60,563 nucleotides of DNA from Thermoleophilia bacterium (GCA_009694305.1 SHVL01000007.1:1-60563), one strand, 5' to 3'; shown: positions 1 through 8,937, numbered from the stretch's first letter. Notes: generated by a model not told the origin, from the letters alone. Numbers and translations are program-made.

Positions 1-1
1 A

Positions 2-478
2 GGCCTCAAGGGCGGGCGGCAGCGCGGCAGGAAGGTGCTGTGCGGCGTCGCGATCGAGGTCCGCGGACGCGGCTCCGGGCGCGTCCGGCTCGCGGTGCTC
101 CCCGACGCCTCCGGGCCATCGCTGCTGGCGTTCACCAAGGCCACCACGCAAAAGGGGGCGATCGTCCACACCGACGGACTGCAGTCCTATCGGGGACTGG
201 CCAAGCACGGTTACGACCACCACCGTCGCGCCCAGACCGCCGCGACGCCCGGCGAGCAGCTCCTGCCCCGCGCCCACCGAGCGATCAGCAACCTGAAGGC
301 GTGGATGCACGGCACCCACCGCGGCGTCTCGCCCGCACACCTGCCTGTCTATCTCGACGAGTACACCTTCCGCCACAACCGTCGCGGCTCCCCGATGGCC
401 GGCTTCCAGACCCTCCTCGGACTCGGGCTCGCACACAAACCGGTCACCTACCGCCAGATCATCGACCGCATCGCCTGA
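2..478 (+). CDS. IS1595-family (ISXO2-like) transposase, 5' end outside window
   Basis: The frame is open from the window edge, so the N-terminal part is missing. The visible 158 or so residues match the C-terminal DDE-type domain of ISXO2-like transposases: a conserved TDG-x-x-Y block at about nt 171-190, then an H-R-A-I-S-N-L-K-x-W segment followed by GTHRGVS and YLDEYTFRHNRR near the end. The first internal GTG (nt 35) is probably not the real start, because the same frame upstream reads sensibly (GLKGGRQRGRK). It lies directly before a truncated MFS gene, which suggests insertion or recombination damaged that neighbour. I could not define the terminal inverted repeats or target duplication. 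The family assignment is fairly sure; whether the complete element is active cannot be judged here. Confidence 0.8.
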   Translation, partial: GLKGGRQRGRKVLCGVAIEVRGRGSGRVRLAVLPDASGPSLLAFTKATTQKGAIVHTDGLQSYRGLAKHGYDHHRRAQTAATPGEQLLPRAHRAISNLKAWMHGTHRGVSPAHLPVYLDEYTFRHNRRGSPMAGFQTLLGLGLAHKPVTYRQIIDRIA

Positions 479-547
479 CCGGCCACTTGGAGCTAACCCG
501 GCACGCACTAGGCGTATAGCCCGGGTGGTGCTGCAGCGGTAGACATT

Positions 548-1739
548 GTGAGCGTCGTCCAGATGATTCCGGCCGCGATTGCATCGCCGTTCCTCGGCGG
601 CCTAGCAGATCGCTACTCGCGCAAGCTCGTGATGATCGCAGCCGACGGAGTCAGGGCGGCGCTGATGGTGGCTGCAGCCCTGACGATCTGGCAGGGCTGG
701 TCTGCCTACGTCGTCTACGCGATAGTCGGCCTCTCGACCGTGACGGGAACCGCATTTCGGCCTGCGCAAGCCGCACTCCTGCCACACCTCGTCCGCAATG
801 CCGCAGAGTTGACCGCTGCAAACGTCGTCTCGACCACGCTCGAGTCGGTGGGCGCGTTCCTGGGACCGGCTCTCGGCGGGATCCTGCTCGCCTTCACCAG
901 TATCGAAACGGTCTTCGCGGTCAACGCTCTCTCGTTCGTCGCTTCGGCGCTCCTCGTGTGTGCGGTGCGCGGCGGTTCGACTCCGGCGCCTGACGAGGCG
1001 CAACAGCACGATCACTCCTCCGAGGGTGGGGTCACGGCCGGCTTCAGGGCCCTCGCAGGGAACCACGACCTTCTCGTGCTGTCAGGGCTCTACTGCGGCC
1101 AGACGCTGGTTGCCGGTGCACTCGGCGTCCTCGTCATCGTGAGCGCGCTCGAACTCCTTCACGTTGAGGCCGCGGGTGTCGAATACCTGAATGCGGCGAT
1201 CGGTGTCGGCGGCCTCATCGGTGGCTTCGTCGCACTCGTCCTCGCCACGCGTGGGCGACTCGCTGCCGACTTCGGAACCGGTCTGGCCGTCTTCGGCCTC
1301 CCGCTCATCCTGATCGGAGTGACATCCTCTGTGCCCGTCGCACTCGTCGCACTCGCTCTCGTCGGACTCGGCAACTCGATCGTGGATATCAACGCCCTCA
1401 CGATCATGCAGCGAGCCGTGCCTGACGCGGTACTGGCCCGCGCTGATCCTCTCCGGCCTGCTGCTGCCATGCCTCGCTCTCGTGGCGGCCAGGGCACTCC
1501 GATCGATCGACCGCAGAACCGCCGCGCCCGCCCACCTGGAGCTCCTGCGCGGCATCGACCTTCTACGCGACGTGCCGCGCACGGCAACGGTGACCGCCAC
1601 GACCGACGTGACGCTGCTCGCCCTCGAGCGCGACGAGTTCGTTGCGGCCGTCACCGGGCACGAGCCGACACTGGCGACGGCCGAACAGGTGATCGCAGCG
1701 CGGATCAGCTTGTTCGATCTGAGCATTATCAAGCTCTGA
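548..1739 (+). pseudogene. Degenerate MFS transporter with C-terminal cyclic-nucleotide-binding domain
   Basis: The GTG at 548 opens at what is normally TM helix 2 of an MFS protein, followed by motif A (GGLADRYSRK), so TM1 is missing. Membrane segments continue to about nt 1437 (ending AVPDAVLAR). There the frame switches from 2 to 0, and the next matching stretch (ALILSGLLLPCLALVAARAL) is a last TM helix, so roughly 30 residues are lost together with the frame. A second gap joins LELLRGIDLL directly to RDVPRTATVTA, which removes most of the cNMP-binding beta-barrel but keeps its PRTATVTA end. Intact relatives in actinobacteria are MFS-cNMP fusions of over 500 residues. The extents of both deletions are inferred from family knowledge. 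It is not expected to work. Confidence 0.75.
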
Positions 1740-1779
1740 GTGCGGTGTCCGAAGCCGCAGCGCCGCATGCACGCCGGTG

Positions 1780-2811
1780 CTAGAGGCTCTGCGCTGCAGC
1801 CGCAAGGATCTCCTCCTCCTCCTCCTCCTCCATCGCCTTCAGCGAGGCGAATGAGATTCCCTCACGCGCGAGGAAGACGAGCCCGACGCCGACGCCCACC
1901 GACATCTCGACGGCCTGGAGCACGAGTCCGTAGGCGAAGCCCGTTCCGTAGGGGACGCCGTACTGCACGAGCGGCAGGGCCACTGCCGCCTGGAGCAGGC
2001 CGATGTTGCCGGGCCACAGCGGGAAGATCGTGGCGACGTTCATCAGCACGAGGACGAGGCCCGCTGCAGGCAGGGGCAGGTCGAGGCTGAACGCCTCCAT
2101 CACGGCCCAGACCGCAAAGAGCTGCAGCAACCAACCGAGGCACTGGAAGGACGCCGCTGCCACCGCCGGAAGCGGCTTCCGGAGAACAGCAAGCCCCTGG
2201 CGGCCCATGGTCACGAGGGCGCTGAGGTTCCCCATCCCGTCGTGGACGCGCCCGTGCCCGACCCCCGCGGAGACGAGACCGACGGTAAGCAGGACGAACC
2301 CGACGACCCCGAAGATGACGAGGCTCGTCACGGCCCAGTGAGGGATCTTCGCCGTCAGGAGCACCCAGATAACGAGTATCGCGACGGGGAAGAGGTCGAA
2401 CAGCCGGTGGGCGAAGACCGTCCCGAGCAGGGTCGCACTCGTCCCCTTGCGGGGCGGAAGGTGGCGCCGCAGCACCGCGACGCGCGCCAGTTCGCCGGCA
2501 CGCGCGGGCAACACCGCGTTGCCGAGCAGGCCTATCCCGAAGGCCGAGAAGACCTGCCCGAAGCTCGGGTGCGGCGGAGGCAACGCCTGGTTGATCGTCA
2601 GTCGCCACGAGAAGGCCCGCGCCAGCACCGAGAGCAGATTGAGCAGAATCCCGATCGCGACCCAGCGCCAGACGACGAAATCGAATGCGTGGTAGACGGC
2701 TCCCCATTCAGGCCCACGCCACCAGACGGCAACGATCGAACCGACGAGCGAGACAAGAACGAGGATCCCGAGAGCCCAGGGGTTCCGCGCAAGATCACCG
2801 AGTCGCTTCAT
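1780..2811 (-). CDS. Flippase-like integral membrane protein (lysylphosphatidylglycerol synthase TM / UPF0104 family)
   Basis: A 343-residue polytopic protein with about eight hydrophobic helices. It carries the family's polar pattern (LLGNAVLPARAGELARV at about residues 95-111) and a late LWPGNIGLLQ segment. Members of this family are membrane proteins thought to act on lipid-linked substrates or to resemble the transmembrane half of MprF. The start overlaps the stop of the upstream glycosyltransferase by 4 nt (ATGA), so the two are translationally coupled and probably act on one glycolipid. The C-terminus has a run of seven glutamates encoded by GAG/GAA repeats, followed by a short soluble tail. 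The exact substrate is unknown. Confidence 0.8.
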   Translation of the reverse strand: MKRLGDLARNPWALGILVLVSLVGSIVAVWWRGPEWGAVYHAFDFVVWRWVAIGILLNLLSVLARAFSWRLTINQALPPPHPSFGQVFSAFGIGLLGNAVLPARAGELARVAVLRRHLPPRKGTSATLLGTVFAHRLFDLFPVAILVIWVLLTAKIPHWAVTSLVIFGVVGFVLLTVGLVSAGVGHGRVHDGMGNLSALVTMGRQGLAVLRKPLPAVAAASFQCLGWLLQLFAVWAVMEAFSLDLPLPAAGLVLVLMNVATIFPLWPGNIGLLQAAVALPLVQYGVPYGTGFAYGLVLQAVEMSVGVGVGLVFLAREGISFASLKAMEEEEEEEILAAAAQSL

Positions 2812-3947
2812 GCAGCCTGCACCCGGACACCCGCGATCGTGGCCTCGTACAACCCCTCCAGGCGCCCGGCGATGTCACTCCACGCATAGCGCTCGAGCGC
2901 AACCTCACGGGCCGCGGCGCCCATCGCAGCGCGCCGCTGCTCATCGCCGAGGAGTGCGACGATCGCCTCGGTAAGGGCCGCCGGATCGTCGGGCGGGACG
3001 GAGACTGCTGCCTCGCGCGTGAGCACCTCGCGATACCCCGGAATGTCCGATGCAACGACCGGCAGCGCACAGGCGTAGGCACGGGTCAGAACCATGCCAA
3101 AGCTCTCGCCGCCGAGCGACGGGGCGATGAGTGCCTTCGTGCGCGAGAGCAGCGCCGTCAACTCCTCCTGAGAGAGAAACCCGAGGATGTCGATCCCTTC
3201 GTCCGGGATGCGGAGGCGGGTGAGAAGAAGTCGTACCGCGAGTGGATCCGACCCGCAGATCCGGAGTCGGGCCCCCGTACGCCGATAGGTCTCGGGCCAG
3301 GAACGCAGAAGCACCTGGAGCCCCTTTCGCGTCTCCTGGCGGCCTGCAAACGTGATCGAGTGCTCGCGCCCGGTCGGGTCGGCTTTGTCGGGGATGAGCA
3401 CGCCGTTGGGGACGATCTCGTAGTCGCCAGGCAGCCACCGGGCGGCCGAGTCTCGCGCTCGCTCAGATACCGCGATCCGCCTGTCTATCCGGCTGGCAAG
3501 GAAGCCCAGAACAGGAAGCGCCATCTTCATGTAGCCGAGGTTGCCCGATGCGTGATGCGTTGCGACCACAGGCGTTGTAGCAAGTGCGAGAACCGAGATA
3601 CAGGTCACCGGCGTCATCGGTTCGTGCAGGTGCAACACGTCGAAACGCTCGCGTTCGAGCACGCGGCGGATCCGGAAAATAGCCCTCGGGCTGAGCACGA
3701 TGTTCGGCAACGAGCCGTTGGCAGGAACGATCACCGTGCGTCCGATCGGAATCACGTTCGGCGGCGGGTTCCCGTGCCGGCCGACCCGCGGATGCAGCAC
3801 ACGCGTGAACTGACCCGGTGGGTCGTTGCCCATGATGAGCCGGACGTTGTGGCCGCGCGCCTCGAGCGCCTCGGCCTGGAGTTCGGCGTGTTCGACGACT
3901 GCGCCCCAGAACGACCACGAGAACGGCACTACGATGCCGATCTTCAT
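2808..3947 (-). CDS. GT4-family (PimA-like) glycosyltransferase
   Basis: A 379-residue GT-B fold retaining glycosyltransferase, cytoplasmic or peripheral to the membrane. The N-terminal Rossmann half starts MKIGIVVPFSWSFWG with an LHLHEPMTP motif (about residues 105-112). The donor-binding half has GRQETRKGL (about 202-210) and GGESFGMVLTRAYACALPV (about 279-297). The nearest characterised relatives are phosphatidylinositol mannosyltransferases and other GT4 enzymes using GDP- or UDP-sugars. Oddity: in the EX7E motif the first Glu is at about 281, but the second position is Arg (about 289) rather than Glu. The gene is coupled by ATGA overlap to the flippase-like gene, which suggests synthesis and handling of a cell-envelope glycolipid. 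Sugar and acceptor are not predictable. Confidence 0.85.
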   Translation of the reverse strand: MKIGIVVPFSWSFWGAVVEHAELQAEALEARGHNVRLIMGNDPPGQFTRVLHPRVGRHGNPPPNVIPIGRTVIVPANGSLPNIVLSPRAIFRIRRVLERERFDVLHLHEPMTPVTCISVLALATTPVVATHHASGNLGYMKMALPVLGFLASRIDRRIAVSERARDSAARWLPGDYEIVPNGVLIPDKADPTGREHSITFAGRQETRKGLQVLLRSWPETYRRTGARLRICGSDPLAVRLLLTRLRIPDEGIDILGFLSQEELTALLSRTKALIAPSLGGESFGMVLTRAYACALPVVASDIPGYREVLTREAAVSVPPDDPAALTEAIVALLGDEQRRAAMGAAAREVALERYAWSDIAGRLEGLYEATIAGVRVQAA

Positions 3948-3960
3948 GCGGAGAGCCTGG

Positions 3961-4236
3961 TCACTCTGCCGTCGTACCCGGGACGAGGCTCTCCACGAGA
4001 CGTGTCAACCCACTCTGACTGGGCATGCAAGAGGCCGCGAGACCTGACATCCGTAGCCGCCCATTGGGTTCATCGGCGAGCCTCAGGCGAGTCTCGTATC
4101 CGTGCGGCGGAAGCACCTGCCTTGCACGAAGATCCCTGTCGAGGTCTCCTACGACGGCGGCGTGGGAGCGGAGCATGCCACGCCATGCGGCGGGTTCAGT
4201 GGCGGAGAGTGAGAAATCGACAGAAGATATTTGCAT
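3961..4236 (-). pseudogene. MarR-family regulator, 3'-truncated remnant
   Basis: From ATG 4236 the reading frame gives about 91 residues whose first 80 follow the N-terminal half of MarR winged-helix regulators. They include an AWRGMLRSHAAVV helix, then GRLRMSGLAASCMPSQSGLT (the recognition-helix region), then RLVESL. After that the homology stops abruptly (PGTTAE, stop), so the wing and the C-terminal dimerisation helices are absent. It is divergent from the equally truncated ring-cleaving dioxygenase at 4322. MarR proteins such as MhqR typically control such dioxygenases. The assignment rests on motif similarity; a TTG at 4242 is an alternative start. Confidence 0.6.
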
Positions 4237-4301
4237 GTTCAAAGAGAGGCTCGCTTCATGATGAGTATCACGAATCGTTGATGGTCAGACTGACTTCTCG
4301 A

Positions 4302-4317
4302 CGCCACTTCGGTGGCG
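4302..4317. other. UUCG-capped hairpin before a dioxygenase remnant
   Basis: A perfect 6-bp stem (CGCCAC / GTGGCG) closes a TTCG loop; RNA hairpins with a UUCG loop are exceptionally stable. It ends 4 nt before the GTG at 4322, where it would mask a ribosome binding site. No T-tract follows on the plus strand. It may be a relict attenuator or terminator stem, or a coincidence in GC-rich DNA. Confidence 0.35.
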
Positions 4318-4321
4318 CCAC

Positions 4322-4787
4322 GTGCTTCTAGCAGGTATCCACCACCTGTCCTGCATCACGGGCGACGCGCCTGACAATCGGTATTTCTACACGCAGGTTC
4401 TTGGCCTCCACAACATTCAGAACGTGCCGTATCAGGATCAACCTGATGTCACTCACATCTTCTACAGCGACGCTGCGGGCAGTCCGGGTTCGGAGGTGAC
4501 GTTCTTCGAGCGCCCCGGTGCCCGACGCGGGCGCGCGGGCGCCGGGATGGCTCATACGATCACCTTCCGCGTCGCCTCCAACGACGCCCTGGACTTCTGG
4601 CAGGACCGGCTCGCCACAGAGAGCGTTCAAACCCACCGCGCGGAAGGCCGCCTTTCCTTCGACGACCCCGAAGGACTCGGGCTCGAGTTCGCCGTCGTCG
4701 AGACGACCGACGCGCCGCTCTGCGCAAACCATCCCGAGATCCCTGCCGCACATGCGCTACAGGGCTTCGACGGTGAGGCACTGACTG
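4322..4787 (+). pseudogene. Ring-cleaving dioxygenase (MhqO/LinE-like VOC protein), truncated
   Basis: About 155 residues match the N-terminal half of glyoxalase-fold ring-cleaving dioxygenases: GIHHLSCITGDA with the metal-ligand His, then YSDAAGSPGSEVTFFE, PGARRGRAGAG, a DFWQDRL block and FDDPEGLGLEF. The family is normally about 310 residues with two VOC modules. Here homology ends at about nt 4787 (ALQGFDGEALT), and the frame then runs on as unrelated sequence into the EamA gene. The second metal-binding module is therefore missing and the enzyme should be dead. It is divergent from the truncated MarR remnant, its likely former regulator. No ribosome binding site is visible before the GTG. 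Confidence 0.7.
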
Positions 4788-4956
4788 GCCACAGCCGCTG
4801 CCGCGTTCTCGCACTACCCGGGCCGCGTGACCGGCCCGAGGGCAGTACACGGACAGGCGGGACGAGCGCGGGCGGCGGAACGCGCGACGAACGAGGTGGG
4901 GCTGCAGCCCCGGTACGTTGTAGATGGAATGACAGAGCAAGGGCGGTAGACAGGAG
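4788..4956 (+). other. Remnant/intergenic stretch with a 14-bp palindrome
   Basis: This stretch replaces the missing 3' half of the dioxygenase. It holds a perfect 14-bp palindrome, GGGGCTGCAGCCCC, at 4898-4911. A short open frame that ends at the TAG at 4947 could be the tail of another lost gene, but I recognise no family. No convincing promoter can be named; an AGGAG lies immediately before the next start. Confidence 0.3.
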
Positions 4957-5898
4957 ATGGAACGCGGCTGGAAGGTCTGGTTGGCCCTCGGGATCGTCTA
5001 CATCGTCTGGGGCTCGACGTACTTCGCAATCAAGGTGTCGGTCGAGACGTTGCCCCCTCTTCTCTCGTCGGGGATGCGCTTCACGGTTGCCGGACTGCTC
5101 CTCACGGCGATCCTCGCGGTGCGGCGGACACCGCTGCGGGTGCCGTGGCGGGAGGCCCGTGCCGCAGCCGGAATCGGGATCCTGTTGCTCGCCTGCGGCG
5201 TCGGGGTCGTTACGGTCGCGGAGACCAGGGTCGATTCGAGCGTCGCCGCGATCATCGCCGGCTCGGTGCCGCTGCAGGTGATCCTCTGGCGCACGCTCGC
5301 ACGCGAACACGTTGCGACTGCGACGAAGCTCAGTGCCGTCGTCGGTCTCGCCGGCCTCGTGTTGATCATCGCTCCAACCGGCATCTCCGGCGGAGACGTG
5401 GCGATTGGCCTCGCGATGATGCTCGCAGCCTCGATCGCGTGGTCAACGGGCTCGTTCATCTCACGACGGGTGCCTCTGCCGAAAGACCCCCTCGTTGCCA
5501 CGGTGTACGAGATGTTCGGCGGCGGCTGCGTGCTCGTCGTCATTGCTCTCGCCCTCGGAGACGGGAGAGAGATCTCGGTCAACGAGGTCTCGACGGCCTC
5601 GTTCGCAGCGTGGCTCTACCTCGTCGTGTTCGGGTCGCTGATCGCGTTCACCGCCTACGCGTGGCTTCTGCACAATGCACCGATCTCAAAGGTCGTCACC
5701 CACCAGTACGTCAACCCGCTGGTCGCGATCGTCCTCGGCGGCCTCTTTCTCGGTGAGAGCCTCGACCCGGCGACAGCGGTCGGTGCCGTGATCGTGATCG
5801 GTGCCGTCTTCGTCACGATTCGCAGCGAGAGCCGCAGCACCACGGAGCCCGTGGCTCTCAAGGCCGGCGCGGCAGCTCCAGCCACCGGGGAGAAGTGA
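4957..5898 (+). CDS. EamA/DMT-family permease (YedA-like)
   Basis: A 313-residue inner-membrane protein with ten predicted helices in two EamA repeats of five. It opens with the typical VWLALGIVYIVWGSTYFAIK helix, and the second repeat ends near HQYVNPLVAIVLGGLFLGE, the hallmark before the last two helices. The family exports amino acids and other metabolites, and the substrate cannot be predicted. AGGAG abuts the ATG, an unusually short spacing. It follows a pseudogene zone and is convergent with cystathionine beta-synthase. Two further EamA paralogues lie at 15.4-17.2 kb. Confidence 0.85.
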   Translation: MERGWKVWLALGIVYIVWGSTYFAIKVSVETLPPLLSSGMRFTVAGLLLTAILAVRRTPLRVPWREARAAAGIGILLLACGVGVVTVAETRVDSSVAAIIAGSVPLQVILWRTLAREHVATATKLSAVVGLAGLVLIIAPTGISGGDVAIGLAMMLAASIAWSTGSFISRRVPLPKDPLVATVYEMFGGGCVLVVIALALGDGREISVNEVSTASFAAWLYLVVFGSLIAFTAYAWLLHNAPISKVVTHQYVNPLVAIVLGGLFLGESLDPATAVGAVIVIGAVFVTIRSESRSTTEPVALKAGAAAPATGEK

Positions 5899-5905
5899 CG
5901 GTCGC

Positions 5906-7321
5906 CTAGGCCAGATCGACATGCGTACGTCGGTGAGCAAGGAAATCCAGCAGGTCGGAACGGGTCAGGATTGCCACCGGCTTTCCGGCAATACCGACAA
6001 CGACAGCTGCGTTCGGCCCCGAGAGATCGGCGAACACGTCATCGAGTGAGGCACGTACGTCAACCCCGGAGAGCGGTGGCTGCATCGCGGCGGCGATGTC
6101 CTCGTTGAGCGCATCCGGGTTCTTGAAAACACGGTCGAGGAGGCTGCGCTCCTGGATGGAGCCGACGATGTCGGTAAGCACCTCGGCCGCCCCGTGTCGG
6201 ACGACGGGCAACTGGGAGATGCCGTAGCGCTGCATCAGCTCGATCGCCGCGCCGACCTTCTTCGTGGACTCGATCGTGACGAGATCGGGGAGATCCGTCT
6301 CCTCGCCCCGCTTGAATCGCAGCACCTCGTCCACCGCCGGCGTCGGCGTCGTCCGCTCCATGAAGCCGTACTGGAGCATCCAGTTGTCGTCGTAGAACTT
6401 TGAGAGGTACGAGCGGCCGCCGTCCGGCAGGAGCATCAGCACGCGTGCTTCGGGGCCTAGGTGGGTGGCAACCTGAAGCGCCGCCCATGCCGTCGAACCG
6501 CAGGAACCGCCCACGAGAAGCCCCTCTTCGCGCGAGAGGCGCCGCGCCGTGAGGAACGAGTCGCGATCGGAGACGCGAATCCACTCGTCTACGACCTCGG
6601 GATTCATCGTCTCGGGCCAGGTGTCCTTGCCGATGCCCTCCACGAGGTAGGGGCCGAGCGGGTGATCGGCGTCTTCGGTGTAGACCGAGCCCTCGGGGTC
6701 GGCGCCAATGATCCGCACCTCGGGCCGATGCTCCTTGAAGTAGCGCCCGACCCCCGAGATCGTGCCGCCCGTGCCGACGGAGATCACGATCGCGTCGATC
6801 TGACCGCCGTCGGTCTGCTCCCAGATCTCGGGGGCGGTCGTCAGGTAGTGCGCCTCCGGGTTCGCCATATTCGAGTACTGGTCGGGCTTGAAGCCGCCGG
6901 GGATCTCCTCGGCCAGCCGGTCCGAGACCGAGTAGTACGACTCGGGCGAGTCGTGGTCAACGGCGGTCGGGGTGATCACGACCTCGGCGCCGTAGGCACG
7001 GAGCGTGGAGATCTTCTCCTGGCTCATCTTGTCGGGCATCACGAAGATGCAGCGGTAGCCCTTCAGGGCCGCGGCGATTGCGAGCCCGACGCCGGTGTTG
7101 CCGGACGTCGGCTCGACGATCGTGCCGCCGGGGCGAAGCTTGCCCTCGCGCTCGGCCGCCTCGATCATCGCGAGCCCGATCCGATCCTTGTTCGACCCGC
7201 CGGGGTTCAGGAACTCGAGCTTCGCAAGCAGCGTCGGCGGCACATCGGCGCCAAACCGGTCGAGCCGCACGATTGGCGTCCCTCCGACGAGGTCGAGCAG
7301 AACCGGGTACGTGCGACTCAT
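5906..7321 (-). CDS. cbs: Cystathionine beta-synthase (PLP domain plus CBS pair)
   Basis: A 471-residue fold-type II PLP enzyme condensing serine (or O-acetylserine) with homocysteine to give cystathionine. The PLP lysine is K45 in FLNPGGSNKDR, followed by EPTSGNTGVGLA (substrate loop) and a GTGGTISGVGR phosphate-binding loop at about residues 185-195. The last 130 or so residues form two CBS motifs (TIESTKKVGAAIELMQRYGI and the stretch ending AILTRSDLLDFL), the regulatory Bateman module. O-acetylserine sulfhydrylases lack that module, which favours CBS. It lies 83 nt downstream of purH on the same strand and may be read through from the purine operon. Confidence 0.9.
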   Translation of the reverse strand: MSRTYPVLLDLVGGTPIVRLDRFGADVPPTLLAKLEFLNPGGSNKDRIGLAMIEAAEREGKLRPGGTIVEPTSGNTGVGLAIAAALKGYRCIFVMPDKMSQEKISTLRAYGAEVVITPTAVDHDSPESYYSVSDRLAEEIPGGFKPDQYSNMANPEAHYLTTAPEIWEQTDGGQIDAIVISVGTGGTISGVGRYFKEHRPEVRIIGADPEGSVYTEDADHPLGPYLVEGIGKDTWPETMNPEVVDEWIRVSDRDSFLTARRLSREEGLLVGGSCGSTAWAALQVATHLGPEARVLMLLPDGGRSYLSKFYDDNWMLQYGFMERTTPTPAVDEVLRFKRGEETDLPDLVTIESTKKVGAAIELMQRYGISQLPVVRHGAAEVLTDIVGSIQERSLLDRVFKNPDALNEDIAAAMQPPLSGVDVRASLDDVFADLSGPNAAVVVGIAGKPVAILTRSDLLDFLAHRRTHVDLA

Positions 7322-7404
7322 GGGCCGAACACTACGCGCATGCTGCCGGTACGAGCGGCGCCGGCGCCGAACGTCGTGCCTGCACTGTGCTTCGGCGCGG
7401 TCTG

Positions 7405-8937
7405 TCAGTGGCGAAAATGCCTGCGGCCGGTAAGCACCATCGCTGCGCCGGCATCACGCGCGACCGCAGCGACCTCATCGTCACGCTTCGAGCCGCCGGG
7501 CTGGATGAACGCCCGGATGCCTGCGTCGAGCGCGATCCCGGGGCCGTCCGCGAAGGGGAAGAACGCGTCGGAGGCGAGGACGGCGCCGTCGAGTGAGTGC
7601 CCGTGCTCGCGCGCCTTCTCGACGGCGATCCGTACCGCGTCAACCCGGCTCATCTGCCCCGCCCCCACTCCGAGCGTCTGGCCGTCGCGGGCGATCACGA
7701 TCGCATTCGAAAGAGTGTGCTTCACGACGGTCCAGGCGAAGAGCAGATCGTCCCATGTCGCCGGAGCCACCTCTCCACAGACGACCTCCATCGCATCCAG
7801 CGGATCGGGGCCACAATCTCGTTCCTGCACGAGCATGCCGCCGAGCACACGTTTCAGGTCCCATTCGGACGGGTCGGCCGTCCGTCGTTCCCCGTCGTAG
7901 AGGATGCGCACGCCGGGCTTCTGCACGAGAACATCGACAGCGGCAGTGTCATAGCCCGGGGCGAACAGCACCTCGATGAACTGCTCCACGAGCCGCTCCC
8001 CGAGCGCTGCGCTCACCGGTCGCGTCAGCACGACGACACCGCCGAACGCCGACACCGGATCACCGGCAAGCGCCTTTGCATACGCCTCCTCGATCGTGTC
8101 CGCCACACCCACCCCACACGGGTTCGCATGCTTGACGATGACGCACGCCGGTCGGTCGAGCTCGAGAGAGAGGAGCCGGGCCGCCGACAGGTCGTTGAGG
8201 TTGTTGAACGAGAGAGGCTTGCCGTGGATCTGCTCGACCCGTGAAAGCAGATGGGTTCGGGCGCCGCGCTGCGCGTAGTAGGCGGCTTGCTGGTGCGGGT
8301 TCTCACCGTAGGAGAGGTCGAGCGCGCGATCGAGCACCGGCACGAGAGTCTCGGGGAAACCAAGGCCCCGTGAGAGCCACTGCGTGACCGAGCTGTCGTA
8401 GGCCGCAGTCGTCGCGAACACGCGCGCCGCAAGCTCGCGGCGAGTCTCGACCGACACGCCACCCTCACGCAACCCGGCGAGCACACGGTCGTAGTCCGCG
8501 GGCCGACATACGGGAATCACATCAGCGTGGTTCTTGGCCGCGGCGCGGAGAAGTGCCGGGCCCCCGATGTCGATCTTCTCGATCGCCTCGTCCCACTCCA
8601 CGTCGAACCGCGCCACCGTCTGCTCGAAGGGGTAGAGATTGACGCAGACGAGGTCGATCGGCTCGATCCCGTGCATTTCGAGATCGGCAACGTCCTCCGG
8701 CACGCTGCGGCGGGCAAGGATGCCGCCGTGGATGGCCGGGTGGAGTGTGACGACGCGATGGCCGAGCATCTCGGCGAAGCCCGTCAACTCCTCGAGCGGG
8801 GTCACCGGAATGCCCTCGTCCGCGAGCAGTTGCGCGGTGCCACCGCTCGCGACGATCTCGAAGTCGAGGCTGCAAAGGCCCCGAGCGAACGCGGCGATGC
8901 CCGTCTTGTCGTAGACCGAGAGCAGGGCGCGTCTCAC
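7405..8937 (-). CDS. purH: Bifunctional AICAR formyltransferase / IMP cyclohydrolase
   Basis: A 510-residue enzyme for the last two steps of IMP synthesis. The N-terminal MGS-like cyclohydrolase domain begins RRALLSVYDKTGI and carries LHPAIHGGILARR. The C-terminal transformylase domain has the KHANPCGVG motif and ends RRHFRH. Length and domain order are standard. The ATG overlaps the purN stop by 4 nt. It is the last gene of the purL-purF-MFS-purM-purN-purH run. It uses 10-formyl-H4folate, which links it to the one-carbon pool that the corrinoid operon at 40-49 kb would feed. Confidence 0.95.
   Translation of the reverse strand: MRRALLSVYDKTGIAAFARGLCSLDFEIVASGGTAQLLADEGIPVTPLEELTGFAEMLGHRVVTLHPAIHGGILARRSVPEDVADLEMHGIEPIDLVCVNLYPFEQTVARFDVEWDEAIEKIDIGGPALLRAAAKNHADVIPVCRPADYDRVLAGLREGGVSVETRRELAARVFATTAAYDSSVTQWLSRGLGFPETLVPVLDRALDLSYGENPHQQAAYYAQRGARTHLLSRVEQIHGKPLSFNNLNDLSAARLLSLELDRPACVIVKHANPCGVGVADTIEEAYAKALAGDPVSAFGGVVVLTRPVSAALGERLVEQFIEVLFAPGYDTAAVDVLVQKPGVRILYDGERRTADPSEWDLKRVLGGMLVQERDCGPDPLDAMEVVCGEVAPATWDDLLFAWTVVKHTLSNAIVIARDGQTLGVGAGQMSRVDAVRIAVEKAREHGHSLDGAVLASDAFFPFADGPGIALDAGIRAFIQPGGSKRDDEVAAVARDAGAAMVLTGRRHFRH

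Noticed and set aside
4898-4911. The palindrome GGGGCTGCAGCCCC as an operator
   Set aside because: It is a perfect dyad, but GC-rich, single, and not next to a regulator gene; no support beyond symmetry.
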